From Orthonyx spaldingii (taxonomy: Eukaryota > Chordata > Aves > Passeriformes > Orthonychidae): a DNA stretch of 64,000 nt. Made by a program: the position numbers and the translations under genes. The stretch spans positions 2,589,408-2,653,407 of the forward strand of contig VZTJ01004286.1 in NCBI GenBank assembly GCA_013397795.1, given 5' to 3'. Positions 50,641 to 62,069 of this stretch are shown in pieces; position 1 is the stretch's first letter, and each line of letters begins with the position of its first letter. Under the pieces are notes generated by a model that ran no database searches, was not told the origin of the DNA, and saw only the letters and a program-made list of their open reading frames with translations.

Positions 50641-52239
50641 AATCCATCTGCTTTTAATTTAAAAGTTGGCTGGTGTTCTTTGGTATGGATTCCTACAAAG
50701 ATACATTCTAGGCACAATTGTACTTGACTAATTTGGAACCTTGTCACAATTCTGCATTTGAGATATATTGTCCAAAACTTTTCCTAAATTGCTTTCTGTC
50801 TCTCCTATGAGAAAGTCCACAACACCCGGAGGGTTATATTGCTTGAAATTCCTCTACAAGGTCTGGAAAATATGCAAAATAGGAAATTACAAAAAATAGG
50901 AAAATACAAAATAGTAAGTCCAGCCAGGAGTTACTGAAGACAAATTTAATCCAAAACATTTATAGTACTGGAGCAAGTCCCCAAAAGTATCAATGTGTCT
51001 GTATTACTTATTTAGAATGACATATTATAAAAAGAGTGTTGTAGGGGAAATCTTCCCTTTTAGCCTCTTGTAGTTTCACCCATCTATCACCAAACAGCAT
51101 AATACATGTCCCAAGGAGATTTGAAGTGAATGAAGATTCAAGTGGCCTGAATGTCATCCCTGTAAAATGTAAAGGCCTCTTGGAAAATTCCTAGAGACTG
51201 TCACCTAATAACCTATTATGTGTGCTCTGAAAGGACCATGTAAGAAAGCACTGGCTCTGGCTATTTGTCTTAGGTGAAATTAGTGTGTGTCAGACGTTAT
51301 CATGTTCTGAAACACAGAGTGGAGGTAACTGCAAGAGCCAGCTGGAGCCTGGCCCTGTGAAACTGGTGCCAGGCAGTTTGAAACAAACACTGACCTTTTC
51401 CACCCAGCAGTTTGCAGTGCTAAACCCATTGAAGGCAGGCAGGCAGCCACAAGCAGAGTAATGGGGGTAAGAACATATAAATGATGGGGTAGATACCAGA
51501 AGAGGAGGTAGCCTTAATCTTGGTAAGTTGTTCTTCAGTGAACAGAAGATTAACAAGCTTGCCTACTCTTAATTAAAAAAAAAAAAAAAGTAAACCAAAC
51601 CAAACCAAACTAACAATGTATTTGAAAATAAGCAAAGAAACCATTTAGGTCAGTGAGCACCAAGATAACAGCTCTGAAAATGTTCATGGCCTCTGTTGTG
51701 AAGAGAACTTTGAAGCCTATAGCCTTGGAAGGCTTCATGCACACTTTCATGCTTAGGAGACTGAAATGCCTTTAGAATAAGAAAAGCTTCTCTTGGACTC
51801 TGACCTCAAAGGCTGGAGGAGTTCTCCAGGTCACAGCAAAGGTGTGTTTTCATATACCACTGAAGACTGGTGATCGACCCCCACAGTTAAAAAGCAACAA
51901 GAATGGCCCCAGAAAAATTGAGGGACATCAGCAGACCAAGGATAATTGTGGTTGGGTCTACTGTGATGTAGTTTTTATCACAGACACTTGCAAACACGCT
52001 TTTTTGGTTTAGTCAAAATATCAAACTACAGAGAAAACCTGGGGGATCTGCAGCTGATCAAAGAGGCCAGAAAAGATAACGTCCTTAAGAGACGTATTCA
52101 TGACTATTTACAGAGAAAGAGTCAGTATCCCATGTACATACTCAAAATTGAAAAGGTACAGAAGCATGTAATCAACTTGCTAAATACCAGCTTTGATATT
52201 AAAAGGGAAGAGCTCCTTTCCTAAGCCTTCAGTCTGGTA
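50641..52239. other. Unique sequence, no confident gene
   Basis: Contains a poly-A run at 51573-51588 followed by AAACC units. The K/R-rich 78-residue frame at 51988-52224 has no domain I recognise. Confidence 0.45.
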
Positions 52240-52334
52240 TTTCATTCATTCATTCATTCATTCATTCATTCATTCATTGATTCATTGATTCATTCATTCA
52301 TTCATTCCTTCATTCATTCATTCATTCATTCATT
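52240..52334 (+). repeat. (TTCA)n tetranucleotide microsatellite
   Basis: About 24 TTCA units with three interruptions: two TTGA units (around 52278-52290) and one TTCC (near 52307). The flanks are unique. Confidence 0.95.
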
Positions 52335-55300
52335 TGTGGATGGGGACTGCCAGTTTAGAGAAAGAAAAATCATTGCATTTGAATCTTGCTGATTATTTGG
52401 TTGTACCCATTAGCAGATACTTGGTTTAGCAGAAGTAAAAATCTTCTTTTTGATAATTCCAGAAACTTGAACTGCCCCCTGTGTTCATTAGCCATGGATT
52501 CGTGTACCTGGCAGGACACATAAATGCGAAAGAAAAATCTTCTTAGGTGTAAAATACAAAGGGAGGTCAAGGGATGGCCCTATCAGAATGCACTTATGAC
52601 AGCTCACTGCAGTCAACAGCCGTGGGCAGTGGTCTTTGAGCAACAGATTTGCTGATCCCTGTGGAAGTCTGGTATTTGTAGGTGGTGTGGGTGGACTCTG
52701 GCCAACAACCAAGCACTGCTACAGCCACTCCCTCCATCCTGTCTTCTGTGGGATGGAGAGAAAATAGAAAGGATCTGAGGAGACTTGTGGATCCAGACAA
52801 AAATAGTTTAGTAGGTGAAGCAAAGGTGTGCATGCAAGCAAAGCAAAGGAGGAATTTGTCCACTACTTCCTTCTCAGCAGCAGTCAGATGTTTAGCTGCT
52901 TCCTGGAAAGCAGGACCTTTGAATGCCAGTGGTTATTTTGGAGGACAAGTGCCATAAAAGTATTTTACTTTTCCTCCTCCTTAAGTCTTGAATGCTGAGC
53001 ATGGCATGATGTGGCATGGAGTACCTCCTTAGTCAGTCTTGGTCAGATCTCCTGCCTGTGTCCCCTCCCAGTTTATTACCTACCCAGCCTACTCTCCAAA
53101 GGAGGCAAAGTGGGAAAAAGGTGCGTTCTTGACATTGTGCAAGGAGTGCAGAAATAGCTGAAGGCCGTATGTTATCAGCACCTTTTTAATCACAGTTCCA
53201 AAACCCAGCACTGTACAGCCTGCTATGAAGAAAGTCTACTCCATCCCAGCCAGACTCAGTACACATGGATTTATAAGACAATACTGAGCAGGGGGAATAA
53301 GGAGAGAACTACAGAAATTGCAGTTGTCAATAGGAGCTAGGGAAGAACAAAGTCTTAACATCTTCAGTCCTAAACCAGAAATTATAATGCTAGCCCCAGA
53401 GGAGTATAGTGTGTGATACTTCATGGCAGGATATGGACTTCAGGTCTTGGATCTGAAATAACACCACATCCAACCAGTATAACAAGCTACAGAATCGGAG
53501 ATGTATATTAGGACATCCTGGGAAAAGTCCATTAATAACAACAGCATTAACTACAGTAAGTGAATGCCTAAACAACAACTGCATGTGGCATTCTAATTTT
53601 GTCCTTGTTTCTATTCTAGGAGGAATTTTCAGGTCATGGACAAGAAAGCTTTACTGATATAATTCAGTGGAGCATAAGGTCTGTTCATTTTCTGGAGGTT
53701 CTTGCCCAGAGATATAATATACTGGATCTGCTGATGTATCAGCATGTACAGTTCTTCCCCCATCTTCACCAGTTAGGACTAGACAGTACTCTGTGACTGT
53801 CATTTTAGTGATAGCATCAAAATATTCAAAAATCCTGACAAATTATTGGTAACAGTGTTAAGACCCAGAGATTGACGTAAAAGCTCAATAGGAGAGCAAA
53901 CCCAGTGCTGCATTAGCAGGAAAAGTCTGGAAATTGCAAGAATTTAATATCAAAGTCTTATCAACCTTGTCAGTCACCTGCTTTGTTCTTCCAGGAGGAA
54001 TAAGAGTAAGGTGGCATAAGTCCAAGAACATGCTACTTTTGAAACTTTGTCTGTCCTAAACAAGGACAAGTTGCCAGACAGTTCAGCTGGAGGTGTCTGC
54101 AGAACTGCACAAACATCTGACATGTCCTCAAGTGTGGTGAAAGTAAAAATTATGCATAATACTTCATCTAATGCACTACCCTTTTATGCATTTTAGTTTT
54201 CTTTTTCCTATTTACCTAGCTTTTCTACATCTTTATTGCTTTGCCACCATACTTTCATGGGATTCTTCTGCTTAAATAGGCTAATTAAAGCATAAGAAAA
54301 GTTGTCAGTTTTGGTGGATAGAACATCAGGGAATTTTTTTCTATAGTCCATAGTGGAGTTTATGAACAGCTTGAATGAATCCCTCCATGGAATCCTCCCT
54401 GTCCGTGGAACACAAAGTGGCATCTCCCCTTTGGCACCAAAAAACCTTGGCCTAGTTCTTTAAACCTAGCCCTTTACCCCAGCACCGTCTTTTTCCTTAT
54501 GTACCCCAAATGTCCCCAGAGGAATGCCATACAACCTCAAACCCTAAGACTGCTCCCTTTCAGTGAGTTTTACCTAAGGTACAGAGTTCATATCAGTGCT
54601 GTTTAAAATTTGCAAGGAAAACTTTGGTAAACCTTGGAGAAGCCACACTTGCCATTAGGAGAAGGATTATCCTGAAAAAAAAAACCACCAAAGACTGCTT
54701 CCAGTTCATTCATATAAGTTTAGAGGGAGTGCCCTTAACAGACTGGCAAAAAGCATAAAAACCCAGAGGAAGATTCTGACATAGAGGTGCAAGTTAGGCA
54801 TAGGTAAGTGAACTGCAAAGATTTAGGACAGTTATACATGATCAAGGTCTGAAACACAAGATAAGGGGATCTGTTTGGGGAGGCTTACAGCAACCTTTTC
54901 TGAATGTGCTGTGGTCCTTTTCTAAATTTTTAAAGGTGCCTGTGCTGCTCACTAGCTGAGTCAAGGCAATTGTTCATGCATATTCCTGCCCTGTGGCAAA
55001 TGTGAATTAATGTGTGATCTCTCAGCCTTCGCATATTGAGGCAAAGCTCAGCTTATCTTTTATTAGCTTCAGGCTAACCCTGCACACAGACCATGGCAAG
55101 GGATCATCTGATGTTATTACCATGTTCAGGAGACTGAAAGCTTCCACTGAGGCACTTAAAAATAAGAGCAATCTGACAAGTGCCAATAGTCATTAGTGAC
55201 TACTTTTTCAGGCATAATGATGAGGTGAAGAAGTCGAATGTCACAGTAGTAAAGCCTCAAGTGAGCCACAGGTTTGAATAAATCATCAAACATGACCAAA

Positions 55301-58300
55301 ACTACCTGTTTGAAAGTGAGCTGTTTACAGGGAACTCATTGTAAGTACACAGATTTGAAAGTACTTCGGTCTGTAGAAAAGGTTGTTGATTTTTCCATAT
55401 GTCTTCAAACCTCTCAAATAATAGATCAACACAATTTCCTCCTTTACCCTTGGCACTGACTCCAAGAAAAAGTAGGAGTTTTGAAAGTGTTTCCTAGGTG
55501 ATTGCTTACTGAACTCTGTGAGCTCCAAGCAAGTCCAGGATGGGGCATTGGCCCCACAGCTTTCTAATAAAAGGCTAAAGAACTTACATTATTAAACAGT
55601 GGTAGACTGAGCAGGACCTGAAGATCTCTTTAAACCAGGGCTGGTGAGACTATCAGCAAACATCAGCTAAATCCTTAGATGTACCATTACCTTCTCCTTC
55701 TGAGGAGCAGACCTGGATGATTTCTGTCAATAGGGTCAAATCCTGTCTGACTGGTGTCCTGTGAATCTTGGGACATTTTCTAAGCAACGCAGAAGGATAT
55801 TTTGCCTAAGGTCATCATTGCAGAATAGCCTCTCCAAGCACTTACAGTGTTTCATTTGCTATGCTGGTTCTGCTGAATGAAGGGGGATATTTTTGTGGGA
55901 CAGACCAGGGATAAGGGGCATGAAGCTGCTTTCCATTTGATACAGGAATACAGTTTCCCTGTGCCTTGCTGATCACTGACTATTGCAATAGACTTCTGAT
56001 TGTTTCAGTATGGTAGAGCAGTCCATTTAATTTACACTTACAACAAGCTGGCTCTCTCCATACACCATCATCTAATGTTCAGAAAAGAATCCTTTCTACC
56101 TTTTCCTCTTGCCTTCCCAATATGTTCCACGCCCCTCAGTCATAGTCATGAACATGGTGGACCTGCTTTCCAGGTGGAAGATCTGCAGGGACCAGTTGTA
56201 AGCACATAAATCAGCAAGCAAACATTATATAGTATAGAGCATCATTTCTACTAGATGCAAGCTTCTGTGTGTGTGTTTAGAGGAACACATCAGGATTGGA
56301 CAACATCTTCTGCTCCATAAATCTATGGAGGGGAAACCATCAGTTTTCTTTCCCTATCAATCTCATCTTTTTGGTGGCAGCAATGAATCAATAGGGAAAT
56401 GGATCCCTTAAACATTGTCACTTTGCACAGTTTAATAGCTTTCCTCCAGTCCTATGCTGTTTTCTTCATCCGGCAAGCCCAATTGAGGCTCAGATGCTGC
56501 TTCAAATGCATTCAGGGTGCTTTCACCAAGCACAAGCTCTCTGGCAGGTGATTTATTTTTCTTCATGATCTGTTTTCAGTGAAATCTAATTATAAGTGCA
56601 GCCTCCACATCTATGAGACAATGGTTCAAGGCTGCATAGCTGAGTTGACAGTAAGGCTTATGGAATTGCCCATTATAGAGGGATTTTTGAGGAGCACTGG
56701 AGATAGACACCTCTTCAGATTGCAAAGCTCTTGCTCTGTTCTGCACTGTCACCCCCTGCTGCACTTGAGACAAGAACAGTCATGTGCAAAACATGACACT
56801 GTGTGACAATTAAGCTTAAAAATGGAAAATTTTCACTTTTACTTCCCTGTAAGAGAATCATATGCTATTACAGAAAAATAATTCTTCAGAAGCATGAACT
56901 TATTATTGCCATCCACTGGCCCCAGTATAATACTATTTCACTCATTTAAATTCTTTCCCAAAAGGATCAGTGTCAACAAGGGTTCATCACCTTCAAGTAC
57001 TTTTAGATCTGCAATAGCAAGTAATTTATGTGTGCTTACTTATGACACCAATAATCCAAACCAATTAATTTCTGTGAATTTCAGCTTTTCTCCAGACTTT
57101 ATCACCAAAGATTGAGATTGACTGCATGAAGGCATATAAAAGATACAATCAGTCCCTTTACCTCAAGGACACCATACAGCAACAGTTACACTGCATAAAA
57201 CCACAGAGCAAAACAGAGCTTTGCACCTGACAACTGGAACATGACACACGCAGGTAGAAATTACTTTTTCTACCTCCTAATTCCACAGAATCTTATTCCA
57301 CAGAAACAGTTCTATACATGTGTTGTGGGACAATGTTAATCTAAAAGCAAACTGTGAGTTTTCTTTGGTTGGGGAATCCTTTAAACACATGAAAAAAAAT
57401 TAGGGGATTTACAGTCTTCTTAGATCGTCCATGCCATGGACACAGCTGGGGAAAAAGCTGAGCCATCTTTCTACCAGAGGATCCCTCAGCTTCTGGGAGG
57501 GACAGCCTTAAAAATTTTGCTGAGTGGTGTGGAGACTGAGGAGAGCTCCAAGGCTGATTGAAGCCACATTCTCTGATAACAGAAGAAGGGACTGTGTTAA
57601 AAAATGGCAGCAGCATCAGTTCTGTATCAGTGCAAGAATCTCCAAAAAAGGATAGATGCCCATTAAAGGAAATTCAGGAATTTTCTGGAACATGCAAGAA
57701 GATCTGTGCCAGTCTAAACTTGGAAGTAAAACATCAGAGTAAAGTTAGCTTTTGGCAAGGGAAATGCATTCCCCATCTTAGCAGTGTATTAATTAACCAG
57801 GGCTTTTTCTTCTGGGAATAAAATATTGCCCTTTGCTGTTCACAGCACTTTCTGCTAACACACTCTCTTTGTGTAACCTGAACCTGTTCACTAACTAAAG
57901 CTCTAAATTGACTGCTAATTTTGTGTTGGGTCAAATTAATTTTGAAACCAGATTAATTAAAGCAGATGAAGCTTTGTTTATCCATTATTCATGAAGCTCA
58001 TTGGAACAGGAGAGAGTACATTAGCTTTATTTAGGATATTTAGGATATTACTTTACTTAATTTAGGATATTACTTTACTTTAATGAACTCTATTTTTTGA
58101 CTCTTAATACTCCTTTTGAACAGGAGTTCAGATTTGTCTTGTTGGGTGGTTTTGGGTTGTTTTTTTTCCTTTGGTGGTCATAGTGCAAACAATGGAATTA
58201 GCTGACTTTCTGGCTCCAAAATCTACAGCTGACGATCTCCAGCAGTGATTTCCTTTTGCCATAATTCTGCAGAGAGAGACAAGATCACGTGTGTATTCTG

Positions 58301-59289
58301 AGCAAGGATCTCCTGCTCATCCTCTCCTGATGCGGATGGAAACTGCAGAGGAGAGGATTTGTTCACTCAGCATCAGAGCCAGATAACCCACAGATAGTCA
58401 GAAGAGGCTGCTGGATAAATAAAATAGAACCACCTAACTGAGACCGTTTGACTGTCCGTGGGGATGATCCAGTGAAGTATCCTGTTCTTCACACAGCAGT
58501 GATTTATAAAAGCTGAGCTAGACATGAGGAGGTGTGAAGTATGGGCTAGGAAGTATTACTGGAGCTATTACAGTGCTCTTTGCACAAACGGTGTATCCTG
58601 GCTGGATGTGGTTTAGTTCTAGTAGCTCTGTCTAAAACGATGTGTTCAGACCTGAGGTACTACTTGTCTCAGAAACTAATGGTGTTTATGAGCCAGTGGA
58701 GTTCCTCAGAGTATACAGAATAAAAATAGAGCTTTGCTCAAAAGTTGCAGTAACATCATATTTGTAAATAAAATTAGCCAAGCAAATGTAAGTTAAACAA
58801 AGGAAAGGTTGTCTTCACAAAGTGGATTGGACTAGAGTAAACAAAATACCAAGACGCCAATTAAAGAAGATATGAAGATAGGTCTGTGTACAAAGATAAA
58901 AGGATAGTTTGCAAATATGGAAGGCAAAATACTTAAAACTGCTAAACCCCAAATCATTTTCCTGCAAAATAACACACTGATTGGCAGATCTCATTGCTGC
59001 AGGATTTTAATGAGGACTGATGAAATTAAAGACAGAAATGGGTACCCATATGACTTAGGAAAACATCTAGGTACAATAGTGAGAACACTGTAAAGGACTC
59101 AGAAATATATTTCACGTTGTGAAATAGCAACAAAACATTAGGATGATGCTTTCATAGAAACAAAAATATTTTTTCCTTTTACATAGCTTGGCTGAAGATA
59201 TGTTATTAACCACTAAAAAAAACCCAAAACAGTATAAGAAAACACACATAGCAATCACTTGATACTCTTAACTGTGGTATCCAAATATC
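52335..59289. other. Unique sequence, no gene seen
   Basis: A long stretch without recognised elements apart from a small tandem duplication near 58032. Frames reach about 90 residues (52682-52957, 57341-57821) with no domain. Confidence 0.5.
58032..58082 (+). repeat. Short tandem duplication of TAGGATATT
   Basis: TAGGATATT starts at 58032, 58041 and 58063. The last two copies share TAGGATATTACTTTACTT, giving a 22-bp two-copy repeat. Confidence 0.75.
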
Positions 59290-59440
59290 TCATGATCTCC
59301 ATGTATTTATCCTCACAATCCTCTTATGGAAGTGAGAAAATAACTTGTGTTTTAAAAATGAGGAATTGAGTGGAAAGAAACTAAGGCTGGGATCCTCAGA
59401 AGTGTTTAAGCACTTAGTTACTCTGATTTCAAACAAAGCT
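59290..59440. mobile_element. MIR-like / ancient repeat fragment
   Basis: TTATCCTCACAATCCTCTTATG, followed after a short gap by AAAATGAGGAATTGAGTGGAAAGAAACTAAG, has the order of the MIR/L2 phrase ('tcctcacaaca...atgaggaaactgaggc'). The adjoining GGATCCTCAGAAGTGTTTAAGCACTTAG resembles an old reptile/bird repeat that is often palindromic. Both are short and diverged. Confidence 0.4.
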
Positions 59441-60833
59441 GCACTAATAAGGAACTGATCTTTGTGCTCAGGGTCTATTTCCCTTGTCACTGCTTTGCTG
59501 TTCTTTTTAAGATTAGGTGGTCCAAATTGACTTTTATAGCTATAATTTTTTTGTGTCTATCAACAAGAAAAGTATTTTTTATTTGCTTCTGAAGAGAAGA
59601 ATAGTTGCTAAGCAAAAGTGTACCCAGCAAGGGGAATGTGAAGTGGTTAGAGAGATCAAGGCAAGAAACCAGAACGATGGTGTGAGACCTTATTTTCCCT
59701 TTATTTATGGCACTTTTATTAGTGCTGTATTTTCAGATAGCAAAAGTGCTATTGTAACATCACCACAGAAAGCATCAGAATCTGGAGAAGAGGCAGGAAA
59801 GAAGGCAGGAAAGAACAAAAGGCTGTAAATTACTGAATAGAGGGGATAAAACTTAGACTAAAGCTGCTGAAGACTAAACATCGTTTAATGAGGCTGTATA
59901 TCTGTTTTAGTTATCGTTATGGTCAATGTTATCCAATAAACTTCTATTAAGTCGATCAGTACTGGAGGCTATACTTCCTGTTTATGAGCTGGTAATTACC
60001 ACATCTTGAGCTAAATAAACTTGGAACCTGAAGGCTGAAATTTTTATAGGGAATAAATTTCTTCGGCCTTGGGATTTGTTAGCTCTGGATACAGCAAAAC
60101 CAAGCTAAGTGGGGAACACCACAGTTTGTGTACAAAGGTCTGCTCACCTGGCTGCTCCAGAACTTCTCTGCTCACTCTCACCCTGTTTCCAGATGCTGGC
60201 ACATAAAAGAAAAGATAATCAAGTTAGTTTTATTTAGGAACTGCTTTGGCCTTCCCTCTGAACAAAAATGTTTTTCATCTGGTAGAACTGGAATAAAGGA
60301 GGGCAGCCCTCAGGTCACCCACCTGCTCGTCTGCCGTGCTTGGGGTCAAGAAGGTGATGGGACTGATGGCCACTGACTGCCCAAAGAGAGACTATTTTAA
60401 ACAAGCTTTAAAGCTTCAGCTTTAAAGCTGAAGGGAATTTACTTTGAAACAAGTCAAAGCCACTATAAGGGTTCAGTGAAAGTACGTCAAAGCCACAGTC
60501 TAGAAGGTCTACATTTCATCTATCTCATGGCTCTTTTTTGGCCAAACTATCTTCTATCACCTAAGACTGAAGGTGAAACCTGGGGTCAAGTGTTGGCTCC
60601 TCTGTAGTATGGAGGAGATTCACTGCTGGTTTTAATGGATTAGCAAGTTCATTCTGTGTATCTGGTTGGAAGAATTGAAGGCAGGCAGTGGTCTGGCTGG
60701 CATGGGCAGCATGCATGACCAGAATAAATAGAATTTTCAATATGGTGGAAAGCAACTGCACTATCTCTGTGTAAATCACAGCACTTTGATTGGCTGATGC
60801 TTGGGAATAGGTTCCTCTTATGAAAGGAAATAA
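59441..60833. other. Unique sequence, no gene seen
   Basis: The frame at 59517-59828 (103 residues, lysine-rich end) and that at 60128-60376 match nothing I know. No repeat family recognised. Confidence 0.5.
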
Positions 60834-61198
60834 AATCTTGAAATCAGAGAACAAAATGTAACGAACACTCTGGAAAGGAGATATGATGAAATCAAACGCA
60901 GTGGAAAAAAAATAAATTTGGAAATGAAGTCAATGCAACAACATGGATTGGGATGAAATGAGGTGCATTGCAAAGGACTGAAACTTGCCAAAATTGTACT
61001 CATTGTAATCTTGAAATCAGGGAATGAAGTGAAAGAAAGAGTCAGGAGAAGAAATTGATGAAATTAAATGTCTTTAAAAAAAATAATTCAAAAACAAAGG
61101 GAAAACAATAAAATGCTATGGGATGATATGAAGTGCAGGGAAATGGAACAAACTTTGCCAAATTGATACTTGATTGATACTGTTTTCTGATTTCAAGA

Positions 61199-61252
61199 TT
61201 TCATTTCCTTGCATGAAATGAAGAATTTCATTTCCTTGCATGAAAGGAAATG
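61199..61252. repeat. 27-bp direct duplication with embedded hairpin
   Basis: TTTCATTTCCTTGCATGAAA occurs at 61199-61218 and 61226-61245. The second copy extends into a 9-bp perfect stem, CATTTCCTT / AAGGAAATG (61229-61237 with 61244-61252), with a 6-base loop. It lies in the spacer between the arms of the larger inverted array. Confidence 0.8.
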
Positions 61253-61361
61253 AGATCTTGTGATTTCAATGAGCAGCAATTTGGCAAGGTTTGGTCCATT
61301 TCCATGCACTTCATGTCATCCCATGCCATTTTATTGTTTTCATTTTGATTCAGAATTTTCT

Positions 61362-61376
61362 TTTTTTTTTTTTTTA
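61362..61376 (+). repeat. Poly-T run
   Basis: About 15 T in a row inside the inverted copy; the matching direct copy has A-runs at 61075-61083. Confidence 0.8.
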
Positions 61377-61480
61377 GTATAACATTTGATCACTTTCATT
61401 ACCTGTCTCCTTGTTTGACTACATTCCCTGATTTTGAGATCTCAGTGAGTATCATTTTGGCAGGTTTTGGTCCATTTAAT

Positions 61481-61689
61481 TTAGACAAAAGAACACACCA
61501 CTGCCCAAATATTGCTCCCTCCACACTTTTCTTCTTGGCACAATGCATGTGCTGGGCACTTAGATAAGAAGTCTTTTTTACTCCACTTGAGATTAGGCAT
61601 ATGCTTAGGGTTAGGGTTGAGAAAATCACAAAGCCCCGAGCTCCAGGGACACTGGTGCTACAAAAGACATGCCAAGGGGAACACGGGAC
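61481..61689. other. Flank between array and provirus
   Basis: A short spacer next to the 3' LTR. It includes a TTAGGGTTAGGG stretch (61605-61616). No gene; the minus-strand frame at 61399-61752 runs across it from the LTR and is meaningless. Confidence 0.5.
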
Positions 61690-62069
61690 TGCCCCAACAG
61701 TGCTCATGACAGAAACACGGTCTCCAGAAGTGGTAAAACCAGAGATGCTCATTAAAAGTGTACTTGGCTTTTATAATATTTTCACCATCAGGTTAGAATA
61801 GCGTGAGCCTGGATAGTCAACAGCATAACTGTTACTAGCTTTGCTAATCAATAATATTCCTGATCAATTTCCTAATAGCATCAGACCTTTTTCTCAGTGA
61901 TAATGTTTATATAATTGTTCTTTCTACAAAACTGCTGTGCACCTGTTACTTGTCACATTTTTAAAAAACTTTGTTGCATCTTTCCTGCCTTGACTGAATA
62001 GTCTTTTCTTTATAACTAAATGCTGTTTGTTTTCCCAGTTACAAGTCTCATTTGTTTTCTTTCCCTATA
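61690..62069 (-). mobile_element. 3' LTR of the endogenous retrovirus
   Basis: It lies directly after env and the polypurine tract on the minus strand. Its start is inferred at the end of the purine run, where TATAGGG stands in place of the usual TG start. It has ATTATAAAAGCC as TATA box, a decayed poly-A signal (AATGAG), and an end at GGGGCA, about 380 bp. The order U3-TATA-poly-A-U5 is right for a class II LTR. The right border (61690) is the best CA in context. No outer duplication can be checked because the 5' LTR lies beyond the window. Confidence 0.6.
61748..61775 (-). promoter_or_regulatory. TATA box and decayed poly-A signal of the 3' LTR
   Basis: TATAAAAG on the minus strand (61768-61775). 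Fourteen bases further on is AATGAG (61748-61753), where AATAAA would be expected. Confidence 0.5.

Larger units (their letters stand above)
60834..61480. repeat. Inverted tandem array of a ~175-bp unit
   Basis: Two direct copies start with AATCTTGAAATCAG at 60834 and 61007 (period 173). At 61187 the same 14-mer appears reverse-complemented, and from there the array runs in the opposite orientation. The arm 61104-61164 pairs with 61278-61338 at 55 of 61 positions by hand count, with 113 bp between. A second inverted partial copy shows at 61430-61480 (GATTTTGAGATCTCAGTGAG...TTGGCAGGTTTTGGTCCATTT). Recurrent words are GGGATGA-ATGA-GTGCA and TTGGCAAGGTTTGGTCCATTT or complements. It has no coding potential. 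It could be a satellite scrap or a foldback element; I do not know the family. Confidence 0.75.

Noticed and set aside
52240..52334. Regular repeats resembling an array
   Set aside because: A simple tetranucleotide microsatellite; there are no spacers, and CRISPR is not expected in vertebrate DNA.
61399..61752. 117-residue minus-strand frame next to env
   Set aside because: It runs from the R/U5 part of the proviral 3' LTR into the flank, so it cannot be a retroviral accessory gene in that position on present evidence.
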